Below are positions 6,881 to 14,293 of a stretch of 29,775 nt of DNA, piece after piece. The notes under the pieces were generated by a model. The model was given only the letters and a program-made list of their open reading frames with translations, was not told the DNA's origin and ran no database searches. How positions within the stretch are numbered: the first letter of the stretch is position 1; every line of letters begins with the position of its first letter. A program made the translations under genes and the position numbers. Origin of the DNA: Streptomyces sp. NRRL F-6131. GTDB lineage: Bacteria > Actinomycetota > Actinomycetes > Streptomycetales > Streptomycetaceae. The stretch spans positions 1 to 29,775 of the forward strand of contig JOHN01000081.1 of the NCBI GenBank assembly GCA_000719695.1, given 5' to 3'.

Positions 6881-8683
6881 ATGACCTCGGAACGTTCCTC
6901 GTCGTCGCCCGCCCCTGCCGGCTTCCCCGGCCCCAGAGGCCCGGCGACGCCCTATCGGATGACCGTCACCACCGCCCTCCCCTACGCCGACGCCCTCGCC
7001 CTCGCCGACCAGCACCTCGCCGCCTGGCTGAAACGGGAGGGGTGCGAAGAACCGCCGCCCGTCCGCTCCGATCCGCCGCCCGTCCCCACCGGGGCCGCCG
7101 CCCCCTACGTCGAGCGCTTCCGGCTCGGTGACCGCGTCCTGCTCGACCGGGACGGCGGTCCGCTGCCCGGTGGCCGCTACGACCGCCGCCGGGTGCGAAC
7201 CCCGGCCCCGCACGGCACCGACCACCTCACCCTCACGGTGGCGGCCGGGCCCGGCGGTCCGGCCCGGGTCGGGCTGGAGGCCGGGACGCGCACCACCGAC
7301 AGCGGGGTGCGGACACCCGCGCGGGTGCCGGTGCCCGAGGTGGTCCGCACCCTGCTGCCGCTGCTCGACGCCGCCGACGGTCCGGCCGCCGTCCTGGCCG
7401 CGCCCCGGGTGGTCACCGCGGCCGGGGTCGACGCCCTGGTCGACGAACTCTGCGACCCGGACCGCCGGATGCCCACCGTGGTGGCCAGCGTCCCGGCCGG
7501 CCTGGACACCGGCCCGTGGCTCGCGGAGACGGTCGCCCCGCTCTGCGAGCACCTGCCCGGCCTCGCCACCCTGTACGTCCTGGACCCGGACGCCCGGACC
7601 AGGTTCAACGTCGCGCTGGAGTTCCACGCCGTCTACGGCGGCGCGGTCCGCACCTACCTGCCCGAGGTCGACCCGGCCTCGCGGCGCGACGGCCGTCGGC
7701 ACCCGGTGCTGGCGCGCCACCGGATGGAGGAGGACCTGCGGCGCGCGGCCCTCCTGCTGTCCCGCGAACCGCGTCGGCTCGCCGCCGAACGACCGCTGCC
7801 GGCGTTGCTGGCGGCCGTCCCGGCGCTGCGGGTGCCGCCGTCCGTACCGGTGCTCGCGGCCCCGGTGATCGCCCCCGCCGCCCTACACGATGAGCACGGC
7901 CACGACGAGCACGGCCACGACGAGCACGGCCGCGACGAGCACGGCTGCGAGGAGCAGGACCGTGCGGAGTACGACCACGAGGAGCACGAGCGGGGCACGC
8001 AGCCCGCGCGTTCCGCGCACTCCGCGCGCCACGAGGGTCTGCGGGAGCAGCGCCGGCGCGAGTGGCCGAAGCCGAAGGTGCTCCCGGCGGCCGGCGCGGT
8101 CACCGGTCGGACGGTCGGCGGGCCCGGGCGCGGATCCGTCGGTCGGCTCTGCGCCGGTCGGCGACGCGCCGGGTCGGCCGGCGGCCGCGGCGAGGTCCCG
8201 CTCACCTTCACCGAGCTGATGGCCAGGCTCGGCGAGTTCCCGCTGCTCACCTTCACCGGCGACCAGAAGGCCGCGCTCGCCCTCGACGAGCTGCGCTGCG
8301 CCGGCGGCGGCTGGGCCCGGCTCACCTGGGACGGTCTGACCGCGCTCCAGGAGTACGCCGAGGCGGCGGTCCGCGGCCGGGCGGGCGGCGACTTCAAGCA
8401 GTGGTGCGAGCGGACCCCGGCCGGCTGCCACCGCTTCCCGCCCCGCAAGGCCGTGCGCGGAGAGTCGCGGACGGTGTTCAGCCACGCCAAGTGGAAGCGC
8501 GAGCGGATGCTCCCGGTGCCGGAGTGCGTGGACGCGTCCCGACGGGCCTTCATGGGGGCGCACCTGCGGATCGGCGGCGGCCGCACCGCGCCCCGGTTGC
8601 ACTACCTCGACGACTGCTCGGGCAGTGGCCGGATCTATGTCGGCTACATCGGACTGCACCTGACCAACACCCGGACCAACTGA
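6881..8683 (+). CDS. Conserved-looking protein of unknown function with HDEHG repeats
   Basis: 600 residues, ATG 6881 with the best ribosome binding site in the window (AAGGAGG, 7 bases upstream). I cannot name a family with confidence. Visible parts: an N-terminal region (about 25-140); a domain with alternating hydrophobic strands containing TVVASVP, LATLYVLDPDAR and VYGGAVRTYLPE (about 185-265); a low-complexity linker with four or five tandem His-Asp-Glu-His-Gly units (about 335-365), then a basic stretch; and a C-terminal domain from LTFTELMARL to the end. The last segment (RAFMGAHLRIG, APRLHYLDD, GRIYVGYIGLHLTNTRTN) looks well conserved and resembles C-terminal modules I recall from large actinobacterial proteins, perhaps linked to conflict systems. 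No signal peptide or membrane helix. The Mrr-like gene starts 127 bases downstream on the same strand. Confidence 0.75.
   Translation: MTSERSSSSPAPAGFPGPRGPATPYRMTVTTALPYADALALADQHLAAWLKREGCEEPPPVRSDPPPVPTGAAAPYVERFRLGDRVLLDRDGGPLPGGRYDRRRVRTPAPHGTDHLTLTVAAGPGGPARVGLEAGTRTTDSGVRTPARVPVPEVVRTLLPLLDAADGPAAVLAAPRVVTAAGVDALVDELCDPDRRMPTVVASVPAGLDTGPWLAETVAPLCEHLPGLATLYVLDPDARTRFNVALEFHAVYGGAVRTYLPEVDPASRRDGRRHPVLARHRMEEDLRRAALLLSREPRRLAAERPLPALLAAVPALRVPPSVPVLAAPVIAPAALHDEHGHDEHGHDEHGRDEHGCEEQDRAEYDHEEHERGTQPARSAHSARHEGLREQRRREWPKPKVLPAAGAVTGRTVGGPGRGSVGRLCAGRRRAGSAGGRGEVPLTFTELMARLGEFPLLTFTGDQKAALALDELRCAGGGWARLTWDGLTALQEYAEAAVRGRAGGDFKQWCERTPAGCHRFPPRKAVRGESRTVFSHAKWKRERMLPVPECVDASRRAFMGAHLRIGGGRTAPRLHYLDDCSGSGRIYVGYIGLHLTNTRTN
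7886..7960 (+). repeat. 15-bp in-frame tandem repeat (HDEHG units)
   Basis: Unit CACGACGAGCACGGC: copies at 7886-7900 (one change), 7901-7915 and 7916-7930 (identical), 7931-7945 (one change), and a degenerate fifth at 7946-7960. Each unit adds His-Asp-Glu-His-Gly or a variant, so copy number can change without breaking the reading frame. The unit is rich in metal-ligand residues. Confidence 0.9.
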
Positions 8684-8715
8684 GAGGCTTGGGCTGACCG
8701 GTGCGCCCGTTCGGT

Positions 8716-8726
8716 GGACAATGTCC
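8716..8726. promoter_or_regulatory. Small perfect palindrome before the Mrr-like gene
   Basis: GGACA-A-TGTCC is a perfect 11-base palindrome in the 127-base gap between the two genes, about 85 bases before the chosen start. It could be part of an operator or a promoter; its short length means chance cannot be excluded. It contains an in-frame ATG (8721) that I do not favour as the start. Confidence 0.25.
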
Positions 8727-8810
8727 GGAAGGGGGGCGGACCCCGGGTCCGCCGCGGGGCTGCCGACCGCCCCGGGCAGGCGCCGGACGAGCTTGGGGGA
8801 ACGACCACCG

Positions 8811-10481
8811 ATGCAGTACTCAGCAGACGGCCAGTCCGACGGTGCTGTCGCGGCCCCCCAACCGGGCTTCCTGGCCTCGGTCTTCCGCGACCTCGGGGTC
8901 GACGAGCCGGTGGGCGAGGACCCGTCCGGCCGTCCCCCCGGCACCCCGGACGGCGCACCGGACGCCCCGTCACCCGCCGGCGGGGCGGCTGCAGGTCCGC
9001 TCGGCGCGGGCGGCGACGAGGCCGTCGCCGCCCACGCCCGGGCCGCCGCGCTCACCCACCACCGCACGCTCACCGTCCAGGCCGAGCACGAGCGGCTGGC
9101 CGACCTGCTGCGGCGGGCCGCGCTGCCCGTGTCCGCGATGGACTTCGAGAGCCAGCTGCGCCACTACGAGCCGCGTCCCTACCCGGACGGCGCACCGCCG
9201 CCGGCGGCCGTCGGCGAGGACCCGGAGCCGCGCTGGGACGACTACGCGCCCGCCGACCCTCCGGTCACCGACCCCGACGGCACCCCGGCCCGCCGGCTCC
9301 TCGACTCCGGCTACCAGCGCGAACTCGCCCAGGCCCGGCTGACCCACCAGCGGGCCCTGCGGCAGTGGCGCACCCGGCAGGCGGAGGCCGTCAGCCCCGC
9401 CGCCGACGAGTCCCGGCGCGCCCACGAGGAGGCCGAGCGGGCCCGGGCGCGTGCGGTGCGCGAGTACAACGACTTCCTGGAGGAGTGCCGCCGGGCCTAC
9501 CGCCAGGCCGAGCCGGCCGCCGTCGAGTCCCTGCTGGAGCGGGCCCTCGCCGCCGCCGAGACCAACACCAGGGACCTGCCGGCGCCCTGCCGCGCGGTCT
9601 ACCGGCCGCTGACCCGCACCGCCGTGCTCGACCTCGACCTGCCGCCGCTGGACGTGGTGCCCTCGTTGACCGGCTACCGGCTCGGTGAGGACGGTGAGGC
9701 CCTCCCGGTGCCGCGCCCGCCGGCCGGCCGCGCCTCCGACTACCTGCGGCTGGTCGCCCGGCTGGCCCTGCGGGCGCTGCAGGCCGCCGACGCCGTCGAC
9801 ACCGACGAGATCCTCGCCGGTGTCGTGCTCAACGGCTGGCTGCGCGAGCCCGGCGGCGAGCCGCTCTGCCTGGTGAGCGTGGACGCGGACCGCGACGCGC
9901 TGGCCCGCACCAGGCTGCTGCCGCCCGCCGACCCCGACGAACAGCCCGACGGCGAGGGCGTCTACGCGGACGCCGAACAGGACGAGGCGCTGGTCCGGCT
10001 GCGCCGGCTGGACGCCGCCGTCAGTCCCGACCCGTACGGCCGGGCGGGCGTCGAACCGGCCGCGCAGGCCTCGGCCACCGTCCCGGCCGCGCCGGACCTG
10101 TCGGCGAACGAGTTCGTCCAGCTGGTCCGCGAACTGCTCACCCGGGGCGGGCTCGGCCAGTGGAGCGTGCGGTTGCGCGGCCCGGTCGGGCTGGTGGCCA
10201 CCGGGGAGGGGCCGGCCGGCAGCGCGCTGCCCGGTCGCTGGGTGGTCTGGGCCTCCCGGGGCGAGGAGCCGGTGGGCGAGGAGGAGATCAGGACGCTGGC
10301 GGAGGCGGTGCGGGAGGAGTCGGCCGAACGCGGGCTGCGGCTGACCACCGGCCGCTTCACCGACGGGGCGCTCGACCTCACCGGAGAGGACGGGCACCGG
10401 CACATCCACCTGGTCGACGGCGACGGCGTGCGCGAGCTGGCGCGCACCCATCTCGGCCTGCCGCTGGCCGCCGGACGCTGA
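8811..10481 (+). CDS. Mrr-family restriction-like protein, catalytically degenerate
   Basis: 556 residues. After a disordered N-terminus comes a probable coiled coil (about 150-240, rich in Arg/Glu/Ala). A middle domain follows, with YRPLTRTAVLDLDLPPLDVV, VLNGWLRE and CLVSVDADRDAL, like the region before the nuclease in actinobacterial 'restriction system proteins'. The C-terminal domain (about 431-550) follows the Mrr catalytic fold: NEFVQLVRELL, then a strand, GRWVVWASRG, VGEEEIRTLAEAV, LRLTTGRFTDGALDL and IHLVDGDGVREL. Active Mrr enzymes carry an Asp in the GGVD-type strand and Gln-x-Lys in the next. Here the matching positions are Gly460, and Trp480 and Ser482, so cleavage is unlikely. 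ATG 8811 has GGGGGA ten bases upstream; an earlier in-frame ATG at 8721 is less likely. It is probably a DNA-binding or regulatory derivative of a type IV restriction protein. Confidence 0.8.
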   Translation: MQYSADGQSDGAVAAPQPGFLASVFRDLGVDEPVGEDPSGRPPGTPDGAPDAPSPAGGAAAGPLGAGGDEAVAAHARAAALTHHRTLTVQAEHERLADLLRRAALPVSAMDFESQLRHYEPRPYPDGAPPPAAVGEDPEPRWDDYAPADPPVTDPDGTPARRLLDSGYQRELAQARLTHQRALRQWRTRQAEAVSPAADESRRAHEEAERARARAVREYNDFLEECRRAYRQAEPAAVESLLERALAAAETNTRDLPAPCRAVYRPLTRTAVLDLDLPPLDVVPSLTGYRLGEDGEALPVPRPPAGRASDYLRLVARLALRALQAADAVDTDEILAGVVLNGWLREPGGEPLCLVSVDADRDALARTRLLPPADPDEQPDGEGVYADAEQDEALVRLRRLDAAVSPDPYGRAGVEPAAQASATVPAAPDLSANEFVQLVRELLTRGGLGQWSVRLRGPVGLVATGEGPAGSALPGRWVVWASRGEEPVGEEEIRTLAEAVREESAERGLRLTTGRFTDGALDLTGEDGHRHIHLVDGDGVRELARTHLGLPLAAGR

Positions 10482-10825
10482 GACCGGGCGGGCGGTCCGC
10501 GGGCCGTCCGGAGGTCGGTCGCGGGTCGGTCGCGGGCTGTGCGCGGGCTGTGCGCGGGCCGTTCGCGGGCGGTCCACCCGGCGTCCGCCGCGCCCCGGAA
10601 CGGACCGGCGTCCGGGGTGGGTCCGGCGGGCCGCCGATCCAGTACGGTGGTCGGCCCGGGCGGGAGCCGTCGGGCTCACCCCGACGGCCGGTCCGGCGGG
10701 CGACGGTGCGCGAGGTGCCCGACGCTGGGGGACACGGCCGTCCGCCACCGGTCGACGGCCGGCCCGGGGACGGGCGGAACACGGGGGAGACGAGTGAACA
10801 GACGGTCCGTCACGGTGGAGCAGCG
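10482..10825. other. 344-base intergenic region
   Basis: The gap between the Mrr-like gene and the ZIP transporter gene contains the 11-bp tandem repeat described separately, and otherwise no supported gene. Reading frames crossing it are extensions of neighbours. The bases before the ZIP gene must hold its promoter, but I could not pick out convincing -35 and -10 hexamers. Confidence 0.6.
10515..10569. repeat. 11-bp tandem repeat, five copies
   Basis: Five head-to-tail units of 11 bases sharing the core GCGCGGG or TCGCGGG: TCGGTCGCGGG twice (10515-10536), CTGTGCGCGGG twice (10537-10558), and CCGTTCGCGGG (10559-10569). Paired identical copies suggest recent slippage duplication. Located 34 bases after the Mrr-like stop. 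Confidence 0.85.
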
Positions 10826-11656
10826 GTGACCGCCGTCCTGGTCGCCGCAGGGGCGTTCCTGATGACGCTGATCGGCGGCTGGGTCGCCCAGCGGACCGGT
10901 GACCGCCGGCACCTGGTGCTCGGCTTCGCGGCCGGGCTGATGCTCGGGGTGGTCGCCTTCGACCTCCTCCCGGAGGCGCTGCACCAGGCGCCCGAGGAGG
11001 TCCACGGGGTGCCGCAGGCGCTGCTGATGTTCGCGGCCGGGTTCCTGACCATCCACATCATCGAGCGTGCGGTCGCCATCCACCGGGGCCACGAGGAGGA
11101 GTACGCCGAGCACTCCCACGGCCAGCGGCGCGCGTCCGGCCACGCCCACGGGCACGCGCACGGCGGTTCGCCGCACGACGTCGCGCCGCACAACGGTTCG
11201 CAGCGCGGCGTCAACGGGCACCAGGGGGTGGGTCTGACGGCGGCCCTGGCCCTGGTCGGCCACAGTGTGATGGACGGCTTCGCGATCGGCGCGGCCTTCC
11301 AGGCCGGCACCACGGTCGGGACGGTGGTCGCGATCGCCGTCGTCGCGCACGACTTCGCCGACGGCTTCAACACCTACACGATCACCCGGCTCTACGGGAA
11401 CAACAAACGGCGCGCGCTGGCCCTGCTGGCGGCGGACGCCCTCGCGCCCGTCACCGGGGCCGCGATCACCCTGCTGTTCACCATCTCCGAGCACCTGCTC
11501 GGGCTCTACCTGGGGTTCTTCGCCGGGTTCCTGCTCTACCTGGCGACCTCCGACATCCTCCCGGAGGCGCACAGCCCGCACCCCTCGCGCACCACCCTGC
11601 TCTGCACGCTCGGCGGGGTGGGCTTCATGTGGCTGGTGATCGGCTTCGCCAGCTGA
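10826..11656 (+). CDS. ZIP-family divalent metal transporter
   Basis: 276 residues, predicted inner-membrane carrier for zinc or similar divalent metals. About eight hydrophobic helices are visible. A His-rich cytoplasmic loop (about residues 88-130, with HGHAHGHAHGG-like spacing) separates the first three from the rest, as in ZIP proteins. The two metal-pathway helices carry HSVMDG (about 151-156) and HDFADG (about 176-181). These correspond to the HNxPEG-type motifs of ZIP helices 4 and 5, but with Asp in place of Glu. GTG 10826 is preceded by GGAG (10817-10820) with five bases of spacing, and the first helix begins directly after it. It is a single gene; no Zur-like site was recognised upstream. 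Confidence 0.88.
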   Translation: MTAVLVAAGAFLMTLIGGWVAQRTGDRRHLVLGFAAGLMLGVVAFDLLPEALHQAPEEVHGVPQALLMFAAGFLTIHIIERAVAIHRGHEEEYAEHSHGQRRASGHAHGHAHGGSPHDVAPHNGSQRGVNGHQGVGLTAALALVGHSVMDGFAIGAAFQAGTTVGTVVAIAVVAHDFADGFNTYTITRLYGNNKRRALALLAADALAPVTGAAITLLFTISEHLLGLYLGFFAGFLLYLATSDILPEAHSPHPSRTTLLCTLGGVGFMWLVIGFAS

Positions 11657-11690
11657 TGGGCTGATGGGCTGATGGCTGAGGGGCTGAAGG
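11652..11690. repeat. 8-bp tandem repeat at the end of the ZIP gene
   Basis: GCTGATGG three times in a row (11652-11675), followed by the variants CTGAGGGG and CTGAAGG. The first copy covers the stop codon of the transporter gene. It looks like slippage in the convergent space between this gene and the LysR gene. Confidence 0.8.
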
Positions 11691-11741
11691 TCCGGAGGTC
11701 CGAGGGGCTGCGGCGCTGACCGGCCGCCGGGCGGGACCTCG

Positions 11742-12647
11742 TCAGCCGCTCCGGGCGTCCCACCCGGCCCGCATGGCGTCCAGCGCCTCGGTGATCGCCG
11801 GACGGCGCGAGGCCTGGGAACGCCAGAGCGCGAACACCCGTCGCGCCGGCTCCGGCACCACCGGCCGGGCGACCACGCCGGGCGGCAGCGCGCCCCGACC
11901 CAGCCGGGGCACCAGCCCGACGCCCAGCCCGGCCCCGATCAGCGCGATCTGGGTCTCGAACTCCCCGACCCGGTAGCGCACGTCCGGCTCCTCGCCGGCC
12001 TCGCGCAGGGTCCGGACCAGCCAGTCGTGGCAGATGTTGCCCGGCGGCACGCTCGTCCAGCGCTGCCCGCGCAGCCGGCCCACCGGCACCACCGCGAGCT
12101 CGGCCAGCGGATGGCCGACCGGCAGCAGCAGATCCACCGGGTCCTCCCCGAGGTCCAGCCGGGAGAGTCCCTCCTGCACCGGCAGCGGGACCGTCGGCCA
12201 GTCCTGGACGAGCGCCAGGTCGACCTCGCCGCGCGCCACCAGCTCGGCCGCCGGGTACGGGTCGCTCTCCAACAGCCGCACGTCCAGCTCCGGACAGCGC
12301 TCGCGCAGGTCGGCCAGCACCCCCGGCATCAGCCCGCGCGCGCCGGTCGCGAAGGCGGCCACCAGCAGCCGTCCGACCGCCTGGCCGCGCTGCTCCTCCA
12401 GTCGCACCTCGGCCCGCTCCACCAGCCCCAGCACCGCCTGCGCGGCGTCGGCCAGTTCGCGCGCCGCGTCCGTCAGCACGACACCGCGGCCCTGGCGCTC
12501 CAGCAGGACCGTCCTGGTCTCCCGCTCCAGCTTGGCGATCTGCTGCGAGACGGCGGAGGGGGTGAAGCCGAGGGCCGCGGCCGCCCCGCCGACCGAGCCG
12601 TGGACGGCCACCGCGTGCAGCGCCCGCAGACGCCCCAGATCCATCAT
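11742..12647 (-). CDS. LysR-family transcriptional regulator
   Basis: 301 residues. The N-terminal winged helix-turn-helix is typical of LysR proteins (MMDLGRLRALHAVAVHGSVG, then AAALGFTPSAVSQQIAKLE, residues 1-40). It is followed by the periplasmic-binding-like effector domain (about 90-295, with VGRLLVAAFATGARGLMPG and LALVQDW). The gene is divergent from an EamA exporter with only 73 bases between the two chosen start codons, an arrangement in which LysR regulators usually control the neighbour in response to its substrate. Two ATGs stand next to each other (12647 and 12644). TAGCAT, a good -10 hexamer on this strand, lies six bases before the first, so the transcript may be leaderless. 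The effector is unknown. Confidence 0.94.
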   Translation of the reverse strand: MMDLGRLRALHAVAVHGSVGGAAAALGFTPSAVSQQIAKLERETRTVLLERQGRGVVLTDAARELADAAQAVLGLVERAEVRLEEQRGQAVGRLLVAAFATGARGLMPGVLADLRERCPELDVRLLESDPYPAAELVARGEVDLALVQDWPTVPLPVQEGLSRLDLGEDPVDLLLPVGHPLAELAVVPVGRLRGQRWTSVPPGNICHDWLVRTLREAGEEPDVRYRVGEFETQIALIGAGLGVGLVPRLGRGALPPGVVARPVVPEPARRVFALWRSQASRRPAITEALDAMRAGWDARSG

Positions 12648-12653
12648 GCAGCC

Positions 12654-12659
12654 ATGCTA
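12654..12659 (-). promoter_or_regulatory. Candidate -10 box of a leaderless LysR transcript
   Basis: On the minus strand, TAGCAT is followed by six bases and then ATG-ATG, the usual spacing of leaderless mRNAs in Streptomyces, where transcription begins at the start codon. No Shine-Dalgarno sequence is present. A -35 hexamer is weak, in keeping with possible activator control. Confidence 0.4.
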
Positions 12660-12720
12660 AACCGTGGGCTTCAGTATTCATCGCTGGTGCTACACGGTCC
12701 CGGGCGGTCATCCTCGAGCC

Positions 12721-13713
12721 ATGAGCGCATCCCCGCAGGCCGCCCCGGGCGGCGGCACCATGAGTCCGCGGCACATCGGCCTGGCCGTCCTGGTGGCCGC
12801 CGTCTGGGGCCTCAACTTCGTCCTCATCCACGTCGGACTCCAGAACTTCCCGCCGCTGCTGTTCTGCGCCCTGCGGTTCGCGGTGGTCGCCGTGCCCGCG
12901 ATCTTCTTCGTCGGCCCGCCCAAGGTCGCCCTGCGCTGGGTGTTCGCGGTCGGACTGGTGCTCGGTGTGGTCAAGTTCGGCCTGCTCTTCCTGGGCATGC
13001 ACGCCGGGATGCCGGCCGGCCTCTCCTCCCTGGTGCTCCAGGGGCAGGCGGTCTTCACCGCGCTGTTCGCCGGTGCGCTGCTGGGCGAGCGGCCCGGTGC
13101 CCGGCGGCTGACCGGCCTGGCCGTCGCCTTCGCCGGCATCGGCCTGAGCGCCGTCGACCACGGCCTCGGCGGACCGCTCGGCGCGTTCGTCCTGGTGGTC
13201 CTGGCCGCGGCCGCCTGGGGGCTGTCCAACGTGCTGACCCGCAAGGCCTCCCCGCCGGACGCGCTGCGCTGGATGGTCTGGGTCAGCGCGGTGCCGCCGC
13301 TGCCGCTGCTCGGCCTCTCGTTGCTGGTCGAGGGCCCGGAGGCCGACCTGCGCGCGCTGCGCGGGATCGACCTCGCCGGGCTCGGCGCGATCGGCTACGT
13401 CGGGCTGGTCTCCACCCTGTTCGGGTTCGTCGCCTGGAGCTATCTGCTGCGCAGCTACGACGCCACCGCCGTGGCGCCCTACTCGCTGCTGGTCCCGGTG
13501 TTCGGGATGTCCTCGGCCTGGCTGCTGCTCGGCGAGTCGGTCGGCCCGCTGGGCGCCGCCGCCGCGCTGCTGGTGATCGTCGGGATCGGGATCACCGCGC
13601 TGCGCCCGGCGGCGCTGTCCGGCGCGGCGCGGCGGTGGGCGGGAAGGTCGCCGCGTAGGCGGCCTCGGCGGTCCGCAGCGCCCGCAGCAGTGCGTCCTGC
13701 TCCGCGGGGCTGA
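12721..13713 (+). CDS. EamA-family (DMT) transporter
   Basis: 330 residues with about ten hydrophobic helices arranged as two EamA repeats (roughly residues 17-145 and 158-300). Landmarks include VAAVWGLNFVLIHVGLQNFP, GMPAGLSSLVLQGQAVFTAL, the ALLGERPG segment, AAAWGLSNVLTRKA and SWLLLGES-like SSAWLLLGESVG. The protein resembles the O-acetylserine/cysteine exporter branch, but the substrate is not certain. ATG 12721 is the first start after the likely regulatory region; ATG 12760, just before the first helix, is equally possible and neither has a strong ribosome binding site. The C-terminal 35 residues are basic and Pro/Ala-rich, and that stretch overlaps the end of the convergent MarR gene by 122 bases. 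Confidence 0.92.
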   Translation: MSASPQAAPGGGTMSPRHIGLAVLVAAVWGLNFVLIHVGLQNFPPLLFCALRFAVVAVPAIFFVGPPKVALRWVFAVGLVLGVVKFGLLFLGMHAGMPAGLSSLVLQGQAVFTALFAGALLGERPGARRLTGLAVAFAGIGLSAVDHGLGGPLGAFVLVVLAAAAWGLSNVLTRKASPPDALRWMVWVSAVPPLPLLGLSLLVEGPEADLRALRGIDLAGLGAIGYVGLVSTLFGFVAWSYLLRSYDATAVAPYSLLVPVFGMSSAWLLLGESVGPLGAAAALLVIVGIGITALRPAALSGAARRWAGRSPRRRPRRSAAPAAVRPAPRG

Positions 13714-14230
13714 CCGGGCCGAAGTACTCCAGCGCCACCTCGTGCCGGACCTGGCCGATCCGCTCCACCGCGGACCGGCCGGCCCCGGTCAGCAGGATCC
13801 GCACGGCCCGGCGGTCGGCCGGGTCCGGGGCCCGCTCGACCAGGCCGGCCTCCTCCAGGGCGTCGACCACCGTGGTGGCCGAGCGGGGGGCGATGTGCAG
13901 CCGGTCGGCCAGGTCGCTCAGCCGCATCGCGCGGTCGGGGAGTTCGCAGCCCGGGGCGTGCGCGAGAGTGCGCAGCGCGCGGCCCTGGCCGGGGGTGATG
14001 CCGTAGGGCTCCAGCCGCTCACTGGTGCGCCGGCGGATCCGCTTGATCGCCCGGGTCATCGCGTCGGCCAGTTCGGCGGCGGTGTCCGGCGCGGCCTGCG
14101 GGTCGGTGTCGGTGCCGGTGCCCGCGTCGGCGCCCGTGCCGATGCCCGGTGCCGGGTTCCCGGCGAGGTCCTGGGTGGGGTCCGGAACGGGGGAGGCGCT
14201 CGCCGCGTCGTCGGTCGGCGTGGTGGTCAT
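13592..14230 (-). CDS. MarR-family transcriptional regulator
   Basis: 212 residues. The first 60 are low-complexity (Asp/Thr/Gly/Pro-rich, with alternating Gly-Thr and Asp). A MarR winged-helix domain follows: PYGITPGQGRALRTLAHAPG, then MRLSDLADRLHIAPRSATTVVDALEEAGLVER with the wing DPADRRAVRILLTGAGR. ATG 14230 has GAGGAG about nine bases upstream; a longer frame reaches 14305 without a better site. It is divergent from a DUF2218 gene, which it may regulate together with itself. The last 25 residues, past AAYAATFPP, look like an extension created by a late stop and overlap the EamA gene. Confidence 0.93.
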   Translation of the reverse strand: MTTTPTDDAASASPVPDPTQDLAGNPAPGIGTGADAGTGTDTDPQAAPDTAAELADAMTRAIKRIRRRTSERLEPYGITPGQGRALRTLAHAPGCELPDRAMRLSDLADRLHIAPRSATTVVDALEEAGLVERAPDPADRRAVRILLTGAGRSAVERIGQVRHEVALEYFGPVSPAEQDALLRALRTAEAAYAATFPPTAAPRRTAPPGAAR

Positions 14231-14293
14231 GGGCGGCTCTCCTCGGCAGGTGTCCGACCCAGGGTATCGGCCGGTTCCGGGGTCGCCCGGAAA

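Noticed and set aside
7886..7960. Direct repeats as a CRISPR array
   Set aside because: Units are contiguous 15-mers with no spacers and stay in the reading frame of a protein.
8721..8810. Earlier start of the Mrr-like protein at ATG 8721
   Set aside because: The added 30 residues are low-complexity, the ribosome binding site is poor, and 8811 has a typical GGGGGA site.
6881..10481. A complete active type IV restriction system
   Set aside because: The nuclease-fold protein lacks the catalytic Asp and Gln-x-Lys by eye, and no active partner nuclease or methylase is present.
10515..10569. 11-bp repeats as CRISPR or a replication origin (iterons)
   Set aside because: No spacers, too few and too GC-rich copies, and no Rep or partition gene nearby.
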